NCBI GenBank assembly: GCA_003342895.1
Contig: PTFA01000303.1
Location: forward strand, 454,435 to 518,434
Origin: Casuarius casuarius
Taxonomy: Eukaryota > Chordata > Aves > Casuariiformes > Casuariidae
Length of the DNA: 64,000 nt
Direction of reading: 5' to 3'
Made by a program: the position numbers and the translations under genes. Below, one piece after another: positions 37,766-50,725 of this stretch (position 1 is the stretch's first letter; each line of letters opens with the position of its first letter). The notes beneath the pieces were generated by a model. That model searched no databases and was not told the DNA's origin. It was given only the letters and a program-made list of their open reading frames with translations.

Positions 37766-38852
37766 CGCGCGGGCAGGGATGCGGCCTGCAGAGGAGCCGG
37801 CTAGCGGCGTTCCCCTGTGGGGCAGCCCTGGCGGTGGGGAAGCGGGACTCGCAGCCGCCGGGCCCTCCGCGGAAGTGCCAGCATACCGATAAATTAGTCG
37901 GGATTTTCCATTTGTGTTTGTAATAACTGCTCTGGAAGTGCCTGTGTAACGGCGAGAAGCCAGATAAATCCCTGTCTTCGGGTTGTCTTAAACAGCCGTG
38001 ATGCCACACCACGCCTTAAATTCACTTTGGTAATAATAGATCTAGATTTGTTCAGTGTCTTTAAGTTATTTAAGAGAGAGCATTAGCATTTGTGGAGGAG
38101 GTTAAAGAGGGCTTTTGCAGGCAGGTTGTACCAGGCGAAGGTGTGACAGGTCGCAGTCCTTGCAGCAAAAGCTGGGTGTCTTCAGTCTTTATTGATTATC
38201 TCGGTGAGTCTGGGCCGATACAGAGAGGCTATCTGGTTGGTTGCAGATAAGTGCCGCTATTTATATTTTCATAAGGGGCTTTTGAGTTACTGCTCTGTCG
38301 AGATGAATAGAGCAATTCACACCGTTGTGAGCATTTCTTTTCCACCCTGGATAAGATACCTCAGCCAGACAGGTTTTTGCCTGTTGCACTGATGAGTGTT
38401 GTGATACTGCAGTGTTACTAGCAAAGGAGTTTGTCTTGCTGGAACAGAATGGTTTTGCTGTGCCGCTAAAAGGTGCATTGCTGATAGGATAAAGGAAGGC
38501 AAATTTAGAGGAGTGTGACTTCAATTTTCGTTTTTAAAGGAAACCTTAGATGGTATGGTGCAGGAAGCTTTGGTGCTCTCTGTGAACTTGCTAAACCTAG
38601 TTGTTTCCCATGGCAAGTTACAGCAGCCTGGAAACCTCTCTGCTTGGTGATTGGAGAATCATGCTGGGTCTTGGAGAGCATTAGGGTGCACATGCAGGCG
38701 TCCTCTTCTTTGACCGTGTTCTGTGCATGGCCTCAAAATGCAGGACAATTATTACTACTCCCTGGAACAAGTAATTCTCACACAGCAGTTAGGGAAAGGT
38801 CTTTCCACTGATTTCTGTGAACACCAGATAATCTGACCAAAACCATTCTGGG

Positions 38853-38872
38853 GTGTGTGTGTGGGGGGGGGG
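38853..38872 (+). repeat. (GT)n followed by a ten-G run
   Basis: A short GT microsatellite (from about 38853) runs directly into G10 (38863-38872). The G run could favour slippage or G-quadruplex formation. Nothing ties it to a gene. Confidence 0.9.
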
Positions 38873-40132
38873 ATCATCCTTTATGAAACATAGTGCATGG
38901 AGACTGGTAAGGCAAAGCTGCTTCTATGAGGTAATTTAAGAAACTTGCATTTATTTAGGAAGCATATTTTTCTGACTGATTAATTGTGTGGGTGTATATG
39001 CATGCTGGGAAAGGCAATAATGTTTACTGGAATTGTGCTATAAATGGTTGCTAACTTCTAATTCACTGCATGGCAAATATTATAATTGATACTACAATAT
39101 GTTAATATTTGCTACTCAGTCTCCTCTTTCATATTGGTTTATTCTCATGTGCAAGTAGCCCGAAAGGTTTGAAGATACCTTCTTTCAAAGATCTTTCTCT
39201 GAAGCTCTGCATTAGTAGGAGACTAAGGCGTCTTTTTAAAGGAAACACATTACTGGGCTTTCATATACAGAAATAAATTCCTTAGAAATTGTTAGATGCA
39301 TATTTTTTTCTTTTAATTTACAGTGAGGCTGAACAATTTGTGCATGTATTAAATTTGTGCAGCTGATAATTTTGGGAACTGGTCAACCAATCTGAATACC
39401 CGGTGGTGGAATGGTGGAAACCTAGCAGCATCATGGCAAAATATGGAGAAATCTTTCTTCTTAAACTATAACTCACAGTGAGATTACGGTTATAGCCATA
39501 TGCGAAGTTAATAGGAGAAAAATAGAATAGTGCAATAATGAGGGATTACAGCAGTATTATACCTACCTCTATCAAATAACTAATGTTATGCATGAATTTT
39601 AAATGTTCCTCTGCAGTATATTTTTATGCTTAAACTCTCAGGTTCAGACTCTCAAATTTTATTTAGGTGATGGATTTCTAACTGAAATTGGTAGAAGTTT
39701 AGCACCAAAGTAACATTGAAATACGAGTCCAACCACTATAGGACTGTTTCCATTTTGTCTGTAGAGCTTAGGGTTCTGATAGCTGTTATTAACTCTTGTA
39801 CAGGTTTTCTGATTCATAAATATATTGGAGTAATAATTTGATATAGGTTTCATTTGCTTCTAAATTAGAGATTGACTTAAGTGGAGAATCCTGGAGGAGA
39901 TTTTACAGGTGTTTAAACTTACTGTTAGTCACCTTAATTAGCAAATGGCCCTTGTTGCTCTGTTAATTTCTTTTTGATACAGGGATTTCAGGGATAGAGA
40001 GGTCTGTTGGAGTATTTCCTCAGAGCAGGACAGGCTTTGAGGAACAGTTTGCATGTAGACAGCTTTTTCTTTCCTTTCCCACTTTTTGTGGGATTTTGTT
40101 TTCGGCTTTTGGAGATCTGAGGTTTACAGCTC

Positions 40133-40147
40133 TGTGTGTGTGTGTGT
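40133..40147 (+). repeat. (TG)n microsatellite, 15 bp
   Basis: A short pure TG run, likely mildly polymorphic. No other significance is visible. Confidence 0.9.
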
Positions 40148-43100
40148 GTCTGCAGGCTTGTAATAGTGTGGGGTTTGGGGATTTGCTTGTTTAAGACAGA
40201 ATTATTTCTTTATGTCTGGACTCAATATACTATTGAGGGGACTGATGGTTTTAGTAGTAAAATAGGATTAGCCAAGGTTTCACGAAGAAAGTAACTATTT
40301 TCCATATTCTGGCTTTTTACCTTCATAGGGTGTGAATATCTATAGTCTTCTGAGGCGAAGTTCTCCTCTTACAGAGAAGTATATGCCTAACATTACCTCT
40401 GGCTTTGGGAGGCTTGCCATATATCCAGTCTGTGCTTGTGTATTAATTACACATCTTTTCTCAGATTCAAATCACCTATTCTGCACAAAACTGAGATGTT
40501 ATGCTGTTGTTCCTTACTGAAAAAATACCATTGCACAGAGGCTGTTAGAACTGTTATATTCATATACTGAGGCTCTGGGTTTTATTTTTGTGTGGGATCA
40601 AAATAAAGCTAATATCTGTTCCAGACATTGTGATCTCTGCTATCTTGTTCTCTTCAAAGGCTTCTGTTATCCGCTTATAAAGAACATATTTGCTTTAATT
40701 TCTGTTGGGTTGGTGGTTCCTGTGTAGTTGGTGAAGCATTTTGCATTGTATAGCATCAAAAGACGGCAGGTACTGTTGGACTGGCAGGATTCTGGCTACC
40801 TGGAAACCTTTACAAGCCTGTCTTTTGCAGAGATGTCACCTTGTTAGCCCTGTACCTCCCACCCACTTGACCCAGGTGTTTCGAGAAGAAAGCTGTCTCC
40901 AGAGGTTAGACTGCAGGTGGCAGCAACAATCTTTCCCTGCAGCAGCTGGAGATGCTGCCGCAGCCTTCATTGATTCCTGTGCATAATTTAGTTCCTTACA
41001 AAACCAGCTCAGTGGCAAAACAGAAAATTGTTAGCGGTGAGTGCAAAGATTATCGTCTAACAACTGAGATGTGGGGACACTCTTGGTTTTCCCCTCCCTT
41101 CTCTCCTCCTAAAGAGGAATTCAGACTGTTGGAAGAAGAAAAAAAAGGCTCTCTGCATCGCACAGTACCAGGCATACATGAGAAATCGCGTTTATGTGCA
41201 GTGATTGGTTAGTCTGGCTGGGTTTTGTCTGAGTCCTTTATTGAGCAGCTTTGGGCTTTTTTGCTGTGCTTTTTGGGTGTGTGGTTTTTTTTTCCTCCTG
41301 TTCTTTCTATGCTTTACTATGATAACAGGGAGCTGTTACTTCACAATACCAGTCACCAAAGGCAGCAAGTCATTTTGTGCGTTGTTATTCCAGGCAGAGA
41401 CACAGACCTCAGAGCTCTGGGGATTTCAGTGCTTAGTACATGAACTTTCTGACTGAGAGAGGGTATTAGTTTCTGAAACTCCTGGTGTTGGCTGTTTTAC
41501 CTGTCCACGCATTACATGGTATGTGCCCAGTAGCCTACCTGCGGGTGCTACTTTGATCATTTCTCTTCAGTCTTTGTGTTGCTTGCTGCAGTTCTTGAAT
41601 TCTTCTGTGCTCTGTCACTTGGACAACCATCTCCAGACTGAAGTGTGTTTCTTTAGGGCTAGCAGTACAAGTGGGGAAATCCAGTTTGTAGATGGATGGC
41701 AGATTTTTGGAAGGTGGTTTGAGCTAAATGCTACAGGCATTGTCCAGTAGCTGAGCTCACACTACCAGGTCTGGTGTTAGTGTCTCTGTTGAAGACCTGT
41801 GGGACTTCGTTAGTGTAGTGTTGTGTGAGTTTTCCATTGGCCTCAGAATGTTCTCTAATGTGCTGAGCATATAACCACCATGTGTGCCCCAGCTGGTGAC
41901 ATCCCGTGCAAGGAATGATGGTGTCTCTGCCTTCCTTTGGCAGAAGGTGTTGCCACCAACAGAGTAGAGGGGAAAAAGGGTTAGGGGACTTGCCATCTCT
42001 GGCTGCTGCCAGAGGCCCTCAGCTGGGTCTCCACACTAAAACACCTGGACTGGCGTGTGGTAATGAGGCAAGGTGCAAAGACTCTGGGGTTCTGCCTCCT
42101 ATGGATCTGTCTCAGCCTTGTTATGAGACAACCACTTAGAACTCATGCAGATCTGAATTGCTCAATTCAGCGTGGGGCTAATAGGCTAATTAGTAGGGAT
42201 TGTGTCTCAGATGGGACACATCTAAGATAAGATTCTGTTGCAAGCTCAACTGCAACCAGTTACAGAATTATCACTTCAGCACAAGCTATGGAAATACTGT
42301 TTGCGATGCACCACTGATAACGTTCTTGTGGCAGCAGTATGTAAAACAGCAGTGGTACGTGCAAATCAGGTGCTCCAGTGTTATAGAAAATACATAAGCT
42401 CCTTTGACACCTTCCCACTATGAAGGATAGGTAGATGTGCAGTGGTGAATACAAAGATTACATGGTGTTTAGGGGAAAAAGGCCAACAAAGCCTCTCTAG
42501 GTTTAAAGTTGGAATGAGTTTAGATTTAAATTCCTGTAAGTGTCCTGCAAGCTGTCTGTGGTCCAGAAGGTGTGCGGCTGTTCTAGTGTGGCAACGTGTC
42601 AAATAATTTAGGGCTTCCTGAGAGACAAAGGGTTGCTAAGCCTGTAAGTGTAGGACTCTTGCTTCTTTCCAAGAGAGATGCCTGGGCAAGGGAGCTCAAC
42701 TCCGCCATGTTCCAGAGATCTACAAAAACACTTGCAGTCTTCTTGCACCTTGTTTCAAGATCCAGCATCTTAGGATCTCCAGGGGCTGGTGCAGTCTCCT
42801 TGTGAATGAAGGGCAGTGCTGCCACCTCACTGCTGCGGTGCCCAATGGACCCGTGTTGTCCTGAAGAATGTGTATGGGAGAAAGGGAGAAACCTGTGAAG
42901 CCCTATCGCTCCTGCTTCTCCCTCCCTACCAGTCTGCCCTGGCCCTCCTAAGGGAGAAGTAGCTCTCTATAAAGCCACAGGTGTTGCATTTGGAGTGTTT
43001 TGAGGAAACTGATTTCCTGCTGGTTCAGAGCTGGCCTGTTGTCTTTGCATATATACTGTCTGGGAGACCTTTTAATGCATTTTACTTATTTTTGCCCAAA

Positions 43101-44779
43101 ATGAAGATTTGCTAACACTGATGCTAATCATGGCTCTTTACTGATTTGGAGAGATTATTTCAGAACAAAGACCCATGGGGAGAAAAATACTTTCTGTTGA
43201 CATTTTCCAAATGTTATTTTCTGTTGTTCTGCTTCTTTTTCTTTAAGCTGACTTTTCATTTCAGACCTTTATTTAACTTTAAGAAGTTCAAAAATGTTCT
43301 AAAAAGACTTTTTCAATTTTGTCAGAGCGGATATTGTAGACAACCCAGAATAGGTTTCCTTTTGCTCTCTTCTTCTCGCCACCAACTTTCACAATGTGCA
43401 AATCAATCAAAGAAAAAAATGTATTGTTTGTCTGGAACTTCTCATCCAGTAACAATTGGGTAGGGCAAAGTGATTGGGTTTGTGACCCCTTGGTTCAGAA
43501 TGCCTGGTTGACAACATTCTCTTTTTTCCCCGCTGAGAGGAATGACAAGATCCTGAATCTGTCCCTGGTTCAGATGTGAATCAGTCCAGAAAGATTTTTA
43601 TTTCTGTCTGTCCCTACATTGAGAGATATTTGACATCTCTAATGCCAGCAGAAATGGGTGAGTGGTCAGAGTGCAGGTGAAATTGCCAGAGCAGAATGAT
43701 CAATGCGCATTAGCTCTGGAAATAGCGATTGGTGACGTATTAAGGTATGCTGTCTTGTGTTTGAGCAGTGCAATAATACCACACTTTAATTACCCTTTAT
43801 GCATCCTAAGATACTTCTGTTTGTTTCTTCTGCCACACTTTGCAACAGCTCTGAATGCTGCACATGCAAAATTGAGAGCAATGTCAATATGCACTTCCAG
43901 AAGTTCCTAGCTCTTCAGGGTACAGGATCTCCTTAGAGGGGGTTTAATTTTGATTTGTAAGGCTTCAGTGTTGGAGAGGGGCGAGTTAAACTGGAGCTTC
44001 TACCTTTATGTTTATACAGCAGAAACCTTTTGTAGTGCAAGTCTTTCACCAGTTCCTAAGGATGGCCCAGTTCTTTACCATTTTCTCCTTGCAGTGGTGT
44101 AACAAGTGACCTCCAGGGCCGAATCATATCTGTTGTTAACAGCGTGATGGACACAGTAGAATGGGCCTGATCCTTTGCTGAAGCTTTTGGCTATTGAACT
44201 CGGCAGAATGGTAGGAACATAAAGCTGGAGTAATGCAGTACAGAGAGCAGCCAACACTAGAAAACAGATAGATACATAAATAATAGATGCATTCACCCTG
44301 CTCTGCTAGAGATTATCCAAATGGATAATGCAGCCAATGAAATTGATAAGAAATAATTGAGTGAAGAGATGTGATTTCCTTTTCTTCTTTAATCCTAAAC
44401 AAAAAGAAACTTGTCCAAAGATTTTTCTGGGTCTTGTTTTTAGTTTAGTGGAGTGCAGGGTGTTTTTAAGAATGGGGATCATGGACAGGAGCTGGAAAAG
44501 CCCTGATCCTCTGAATTGGGGCATGTAAGCAGACACTTGCAGATTGAGAGCTAGAGGGATCATGTGCAAATAGACAAATTGCTAGTGGCATAATTTCTTG
44601 GAAAGAAACCTAGCAAATTAGACTTGTTAAAGCAACTGCTGAAATGGCTAATGCCATTGAATTGTCAGAGAACTGCAAAGATCCTTTGTAATTTACATAT
44701 CACCAAAGCAAAAATAATGGGAAAATAATGAGCAATTATTGTCTCTGGCTCTCCCTATTCATTATTGCAAGTTAAGACA

Positions 44780-45060
44780 TTTATCAATATGAAATTAAGG
44801 TGGCAAAATGTGCATGTGGCACAAAATTATATAGGTCAGTCAAGACCAGAGGAGATGATGAGGAATTTTAGAGGAACCCATTAAAGGATGGTAAATGGAT
44901 AGCACCAGTGAAGTGAAATTCATTACTGCAAGAAAACGTGCATCAGAAGGAGTAGTCAGAACTCTTCAACTTTTAGCAGGGTCTAGATCACTTAAAAGGA
45001 TGAGTGATGTATTATGGGCAGAGGCACAATTAAATCTGTTTTAGGTGCATGGCAAGTCAC
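44780..45060 (+). mobile_element. Ancient CR1-like LINE fragment (ORF2 C-terminal part)
   Basis: Blocks occur in CR1 order: a 'ggtggcaaaatgtgcatgtg' segment with 'gcacaaaattat', corresponding to the 'gatgacac' region; then 'ggtcagtcaagaccagagg', 'gaagtgaaattcatta', 'cgtgcatcagaaggagta' and 'agggtctagatca'. These match older CR1 subfamilies in the reverse-transcriptase C-terminal region. The copy is truncated at both ends and scrambled by indels, so it is inactive. Boundaries are approximate. Confidence 0.72.
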
Positions 45061-48000
45061 GTCCAAATATTGAAGAGTGAAGCAGAACATTAGTATTGTG
45101 GCTGGGATGGGTGTGTATCAATGGTACTGAAGTATCAACTGTACCTGCCAGCATATGGCCAGGATTCAGCATCCTGTTTATTCCATAAGCCCTCTACAAG
45201 CTGTCGTAGCTGGAAGGGACGCCCTGCCAAAATGCACCAACTGCAAAAGCTGCAGACAGTGGGTAAACATTCAGCTGGAGGACATGTTTTCTTGAACAAA
45301 GCACGGAAGGAATTTACTTTTGGGTGGAAATTTGGAGACTGCTCTCCATCTCCTCCTATCTTTATGCTTGACCCCAGTAGAAAATAATTGGTATTAGAAT
45401 AAGGACTGCTGAAAGTTGGACTATCTTTGGCTGCAGGCCACCTCTGAACTGTGGGTGTAATGGCCCTGAAGGCAGGAAAGGCTGCGTCTGTTCCCTGGCT
45501 CTTGCCAGGAATGGTTCATCTGACCTTTAAACCCACCCACCACTGCCTCAATGATTACTGCTGGAGCCAGTAAAGCAATTCAGAGGGCTGAACATGGTTT
45601 GACTAGCAGAATCCCTAGCTCTGCAATGAGGTTTGACAGATGCTATCAGTGTATCTCCCCATAAATAAATATGTAATCGGGCTGCGTGCTACACTTTCAC
45701 ATCTTGAGGAAGAAATTTTGACACTGCTGTCCTTTTATCTCTCGCATCCCTCAGCAGCTGTGAAAAAGCCTCTGACCTCAGATGCTCATTTTTATCATTT
45801 CATTTCAGCAGGAGTTGGTGCCTGTGGAGTTCTGTTACTCCATGTTATGAAGGAGGAAGAGAGCAGCAGGCGTTTTGTTTAAATTCTTAATTGCAGGCAC
45901 AGCAGGATTATGGAAATGTCAAGAGGGAAATGACAGGGAAGACCTGACAAACACACGGGGGTTGGTTGATTCACTGCTTTCTCTTTTCCTCCAGGGTGGT
46001 GGGTGGGTTACGAGTCAAGCAGATCTTCTGGTCTCCCCGACCAGTACATCCGCGTGCCAGACCAGACTGCGCGGTGTGCAGCCTGTTGTGTTTGGCAGCC
46101 CTTGCTCAAGCAGAAGGTGCTGCAGAGCTGGTGTGTACCAGCAGAGCTAAAAGAAGTACCAGAGGAGAGCAGACAGCAGGGTCTGGCCCTTCTAGGCTGA
46201 ATACGCATTGATGGAGCCAGGTGTGAGAAGCTGGCTTAGGACCTGCCTGTGCTCTGCCAAATCCTGTGCAAAATTTGCTTCTCTTGCCCAGACTTACTGG
46301 TGGATATTGGGGCAGGAGAAACCCAAGAGAGGGCTGGCTTTAAATGATTTGTCAATAGCTGACAAATCTCTGCCTCACAGTGGTTTGGAGGATGTTGCTC
46401 TTCCAGTCCCCTCCTCTCTCCTTCAATTAAACTTTGGCACACGGTTTTGTTCCTCATCTCCAGGAGCCTGCTGGTTGCATTCTCTTTTGTGAGCGTGCAC
46501 GGATGCCATGCGTGAGTTGCTGTCCTCCCTGGTCCTTGCAAGTGCGGTCTCTGCATCCCTCAGCTTTCCACACTGAAGAAGAGGCAGATAAACTCTCCTG
46601 CTGCTGGCGTGGATTCCCAGGTGCCAGAGTCTAACAAGTGGGCGCGCATGGTGTTGAGCCTTGGAGCTTTTGCAGAAATAAGAGTTTCCACAACCGCTCA
46701 AAGGGTGATGTGCCGCCTGCTCCTGAGCGCACAGCTTGCCATGTTCAAAGGGCTCTTTCCAAAGCAGACCCAGTGGCTTCATTTATGCTGCCAGGTAGGA
46801 GCAAACCTCTCCAAAGCCTATCAATCTCTTGTGTATTGCATGCCTTACTCTGTCATTCTCACAGTTGCCTGTCAGCCACTGTAAAGGCAGGGGCACAAAG
46901 TCCAAGTCAGCACACAGAGGTTTCTCATCCTTTCCCAAAGAGAGGAGATGCCTTCAGGTGGTCCTTTAGCTGCCTTTAGCTGCTGGTAGAGTTGCATGGA
47001 GAGGCAGAGAAGGAATGCACTAGGAGGCCACTGCTAGCCCAGTAGTCCGAGGTAGTAGCCTCATCCTCTTTAGCGTGGGGAGAACCTGGTTCTGACACAG
47101 TCCTAAAACTGAGAGCTGGGAGAGAAGTGAATCTGTGTGTGAAGGATAGTGCTGTTCCACTGACCAGACCACACCTGGACCAAGCCACTCACAAACCACA
47201 GGGGTCAATGCATGGAGCTCTGGTATGCTGAAAACACCCCTAAATCTTCCCTTTCTGTGGCCACAGGAATTTAAGCTGGTTCCCACCTCCAGCGCAGGGT
47301 TGTTTCTGTAAATACAAGTAATGAGATGCTTTCAATCCTCCTTTGTTTCCATAGCCAGGTGCTCCACAGATAGCTGACAACTGTTTCCCTGTGAATCTGA
47401 ATGGAATATGTCAAGCTTGACTAATAGGTTAGAAGAGGGTGAAGCCCTTGATTCTTAGCTGAAAGCAGTATCTCTTCAGCATTTTGGATACCAGAAAAGA
47501 GAAAGAGGAATCAGAAATGTTTGTTCCACAAAAAGCTGCCAGGGAAACTAGCATAGCTTAGAGGGGAAGACAATTAGCGTGTAAGGGTCAAAGTAGGTGG
47601 CTGGTACCAGGAGAGCAAAGTTAGATGACAGAAGAGAGGAGGATTGGCAGAGGAATAAGGAGAAAAGCTGTCCTTGAAGGGCGTGTTGGGAGTGTGCCAG
47701 ACATTTGCAGAAAATGGAGAGATGGGACCAGAAGTGTTGCTGTGCTGTCTCCTTTCTAATCACGTCACTTCTTGGTGAAGGCTGTGCTGCCTGATCATAT
47801 TACTGTGTTACTTAATACTGGTCCTCCGGAGTTTGTGCTCCTTGTTAGGCATATCTGACTTTGTAGCCTGAGTAATTGCTGTGTGTGTCTGTCCCTCTGA
47901 GCTGGCTCTGCAGATCAGCAGGGCATGGAAGTCCTGTAGGCATTTAACTATTTTCCAGCCTGGTGAATAGTGCAGCGCTTCTCCATGCAGCAGGCAAGGT

Positions 48001-50655
48001 GATACGGGCTTTGGCTTGGGAGGAAGGATCTCCCAGGGTCACTGCTGGAGCCCTGTTCATTCTTCTGAAACATTCTCCCCCTGCCCTCTGCTGCAGGCAC
48101 AAGCTCTTTTATTTGCTTACATATATTCTCCTTCTTCCATCTCCCCTAATCCCAGCTGTGCTTACTTCTCAAAGCTCCACTTTTCAGTCTCTGCAGAGGT
48201 TTCACAAAATCAGTGGTGCAGTTTAGATCCACATGTGATGCTCTGTGTAAAGATGCGTGAGTGCAACCTTTTGCAATATTCTTCCTTTAATAACCTTTGG
48301 GAGCATTGCAGAATTGATTTTGTAATTGTCCTTCAAGAAGTGGTCAATGGGTCAAGTGTCCATCATGGACACTGGGGAGCTGCACTGCATTCTGGGACAT
48401 GTTTAGCCCTCCTGGACGTTGAGGGGCACGAAAGGAGTTTAGTATCTGGTTTCCAGGTATTGCTAGTTCTGGAGCAGATGAGGCATGTGCCAAATGGATC
48501 CCGTGGCTCTGTGCCTGCCTGGGTCATGGGGGAGGTTCCAGTAGAAGGGATAAGACTGAACCAGAAATCCTCTCCCTTGCCTTGGGTAGGCACCTCCCTG
48601 AGTTATGTTATTGTTGTAACAGTAACATTGGCTGTTTAATCTGGCAAATCTGGCAAATCCACTTACTAGGAACTCATTATCACGGGTGTATGATTCACAG
48701 GGCAGTGGTATGCACATCACTCATACGCTCTTTGTAGTGACGGTTCCTGGTCCATCCGTGGTCACTGTGGTACAAACCAACAGTATATAACAAACTGCTC
48801 TGCCCCCAGCCTGCTTGTGGAGCTGTGTCTGTGCCAGCCCCACCTGCGGAGCTGCTCTGGTGGATGCCATCTGACTGGTGTGTCACAGGCTCTAGGCACA
48901 CAGCCCAGGCTCCACCTGCGGCTGGAGCAGAAACAGCCTCACTCTGCTGTCAGCTCTGAACTTGGAAGGATGAAGGGCTGTGAGGAGCATCGGGTGCAGG
49001 TTGCAACCGAAGGGCATTCAGAGGTTTCCCACCGATGTCGGTGGTGCTTTCAGTCTCCATCTTTGCATATTTTCACAGCCGTTTGGGGGAGAAGCGGAGG
49101 GAGGAGGTGTTCCTGCCTTTCTTGGCTACTCTTCTGCTTGGTCACTTGCTAAAAAAAGGTGGTTTTCTTTGGCAGGATATTGGGAAGATGTTTGTGACAT
49201 TTTGAGCTCAATTTTGCTGTTTCAGCAGCTAGCACTGAAGGCGGTATCAGACAATCGTTCCATAAGCAGCAGAACTAATGAGCCACTGGATTTGTATCGT
49301 GCGTTCCTGACCTCTGCCTCTCCCTTCATAATATTAGCTCTTCCTGCAAAGCCCCTAAGTTCCCCTCTGTTTCCTCCATGCCCTTTAACTTCTTGCTGTC
49401 AAGAGTCAGCGCTTGCTGTGGCTGGTTGGTCAGTGGTTCAAATGCTGCTGTCGCTGATGGGCCTGCTTGCCATGCAGAGCAGACAGTTTCTCAGTTCACT
49501 TGACGACCTTTCCTACAACCAAGGCACTAATTTGGTGCAGTCCGTTCCCCATCCCCACTGATTTTTTTTTTCAGGGTTTCTCAGCATTTAATTATCTCAG
49601 AGCCTTCTGTCAGTCTGTGGGGAACTTAAGTTACTAGAAGCAGGAATCTGGTGGTCAGATGGACAAGTGGTTGTACAGACAGCATTAAAGGAAGTTTTCA
49701 CAGAATAGGTTCCTTTCCTTGAAAGCTGCTATAGTGACCATTGTCCATCTGTAACCTGTATGGAAAGCCAGATACAACTATGCTCCTCACTGGCATGGCT
49801 TAAAGGTACATAGAAAAACAGAGCAATGCAGAATCAAGTAGTGTGAACAAAGAATGAGGATAGCAGACGCCCTTGAGAGGAAATATGAGATGTTTGGGAT
49901 ATTCCGAGAAGCTGTTTGGTAGTGAGGCGTGGCCCCATAGCTTTCCCAGGGATATCCCACTGATATCCCATATTTTGGGCAGGGCTTGCTTTTCTACAAG
50001 AGTTCAGATCTGCTCTAAGCAGAGGGTGAGAGAAAGCCTCCTAGAGCTCAGACGTGAAGGAATGGGTGAATCATTTAACACTTACGCCTTTGCCCCTATC
50101 AAATGTTGTTCATAATGGGGTGTGACCTGAAGACATAGAGGACTTCTTCCTGCACCATGCCTTTGCGATCTGTGAGCCATTGTATGTCGTTCTCACTCAG
50201 AGTTAATGTTTGACTCCCGTCCTGTACATCCCTCTTCCCTCCCATCAGCAGTGCTGCAGCCTTCGCACTGCACCATGACCCATGGGACAGATGCGCATTA
50301 TGTTAAGTATAATCTGTGACCCACTCAAAGACAAGATGTTTGAGGGCAGGTTACCTTCCCCCTTGCCCTCTGATGGCAGCTTACCCTTGTTTCATGACCT
50401 GGCCCGCATGGGTTTCCGTTGTATGGACTGGCATTTAGGGGACAGATCGTGTGCTTTGGCACAGCAGCAAGGGCAACATCTGGGTTCTGTGCCAGTGTTG
50501 GTAGTGTCCAAATCAACATGTAGCATCTAAGGGGGATGTTGGGGAAATACATGAGCCAGAGTGAGTTGTTTGCAGCCACGTTGTGGGCACTCTGTGCCTA
50601 GTGGTCCAGCTCAGGTAAATGCTTAGGGACAGATTCTGATGCAATTTCTTACATG
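45061..50655. other. Presumed intronic/intergenic stretch
   Basis: Two long + strand frames (48016-48639 and 48980-49561, 207 and 193 codons) have no recognisable domain or splice context and were rejected as genes. A weak exon candidate near 45995-46130 is discussed in the findings. Several short direct duplications occur (for example 'tctggcaaa' twice near 48641). Confidence 0.45.
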
Positions 50656-50658
50656 AAT

Positions 50659-50725
50659 CTTGATCCAAAGCTAACTGAAATCAGTAGGAGTCTTTCTGTT
50701 AGCTCCATAGCTATTAGATCAGGTC
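50659..50725 (+). mobile_element. Ancient amniote palindromic repeat
   Basis: The stretch 'tgatccaaagctaactgaaa' followed by 'tcagtaggagtctttctgtt' and ending '...tagatcagg' folds back on itself imperfectly. It matches a dispersed palindromic repeat of amniotes whose arms read TGATCCAAAGCCCATTGAAGT and its complement. Both arms are present but decayed. It is probably a fossil MITE, and no family name is assigned. Confidence 0.68.

Larger units (their letters stand above)
37150..37870 (+). promoter_or_regulatory. CpG island promoter
   Basis: Very high G+C content and dense CpG contrast sharply with the surrounding 45%-type sequence. There are GC-box-like words (for example GGGGCGGCGCGG near 37581) and no TATA box, as in broad vertebrate housekeeping or developmental promoters. 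Direction is inferred as + because a consensus donor (GTGAGTG at 37504) follows the assembly gap and no equivalent - strand donor was found in the island. The transcription start is probably near or inside the gap. The gene it serves is not identifiable from the window. Confidence 0.85.
37870..44780. other. Presumed first intron / unique sequence
   Basis: After the CpG island the composition returns to average. No exon with convincing coding signal was found. Minor simple repeats are present: a GT run followed by ten G at 38853-38872, and a 15-bp (TG)n at 40133-40147. Open frames here are short and mostly shadow one another. Confidence 0.5.

Noticed and set aside
37353..38012. 219-codon - strand frame and + strand frames through the CpG island
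   Set aside because: They run through the N gap and the GC-rich minisatellite, where stop codons are rare. The Arg/Pro/Ala/Gly-rich product is typical of translated CpG islands.
48016..48639. 207-codon + strand open frame
   Set aside because: No domain, weak composition, and overlapped by - strand frames. No splice or promoter signals.
48980..49561. 193-codon + strand open frame
   Set aside because: As for its neighbour: no recognisable protein features beyond chance hydrophobic patches.
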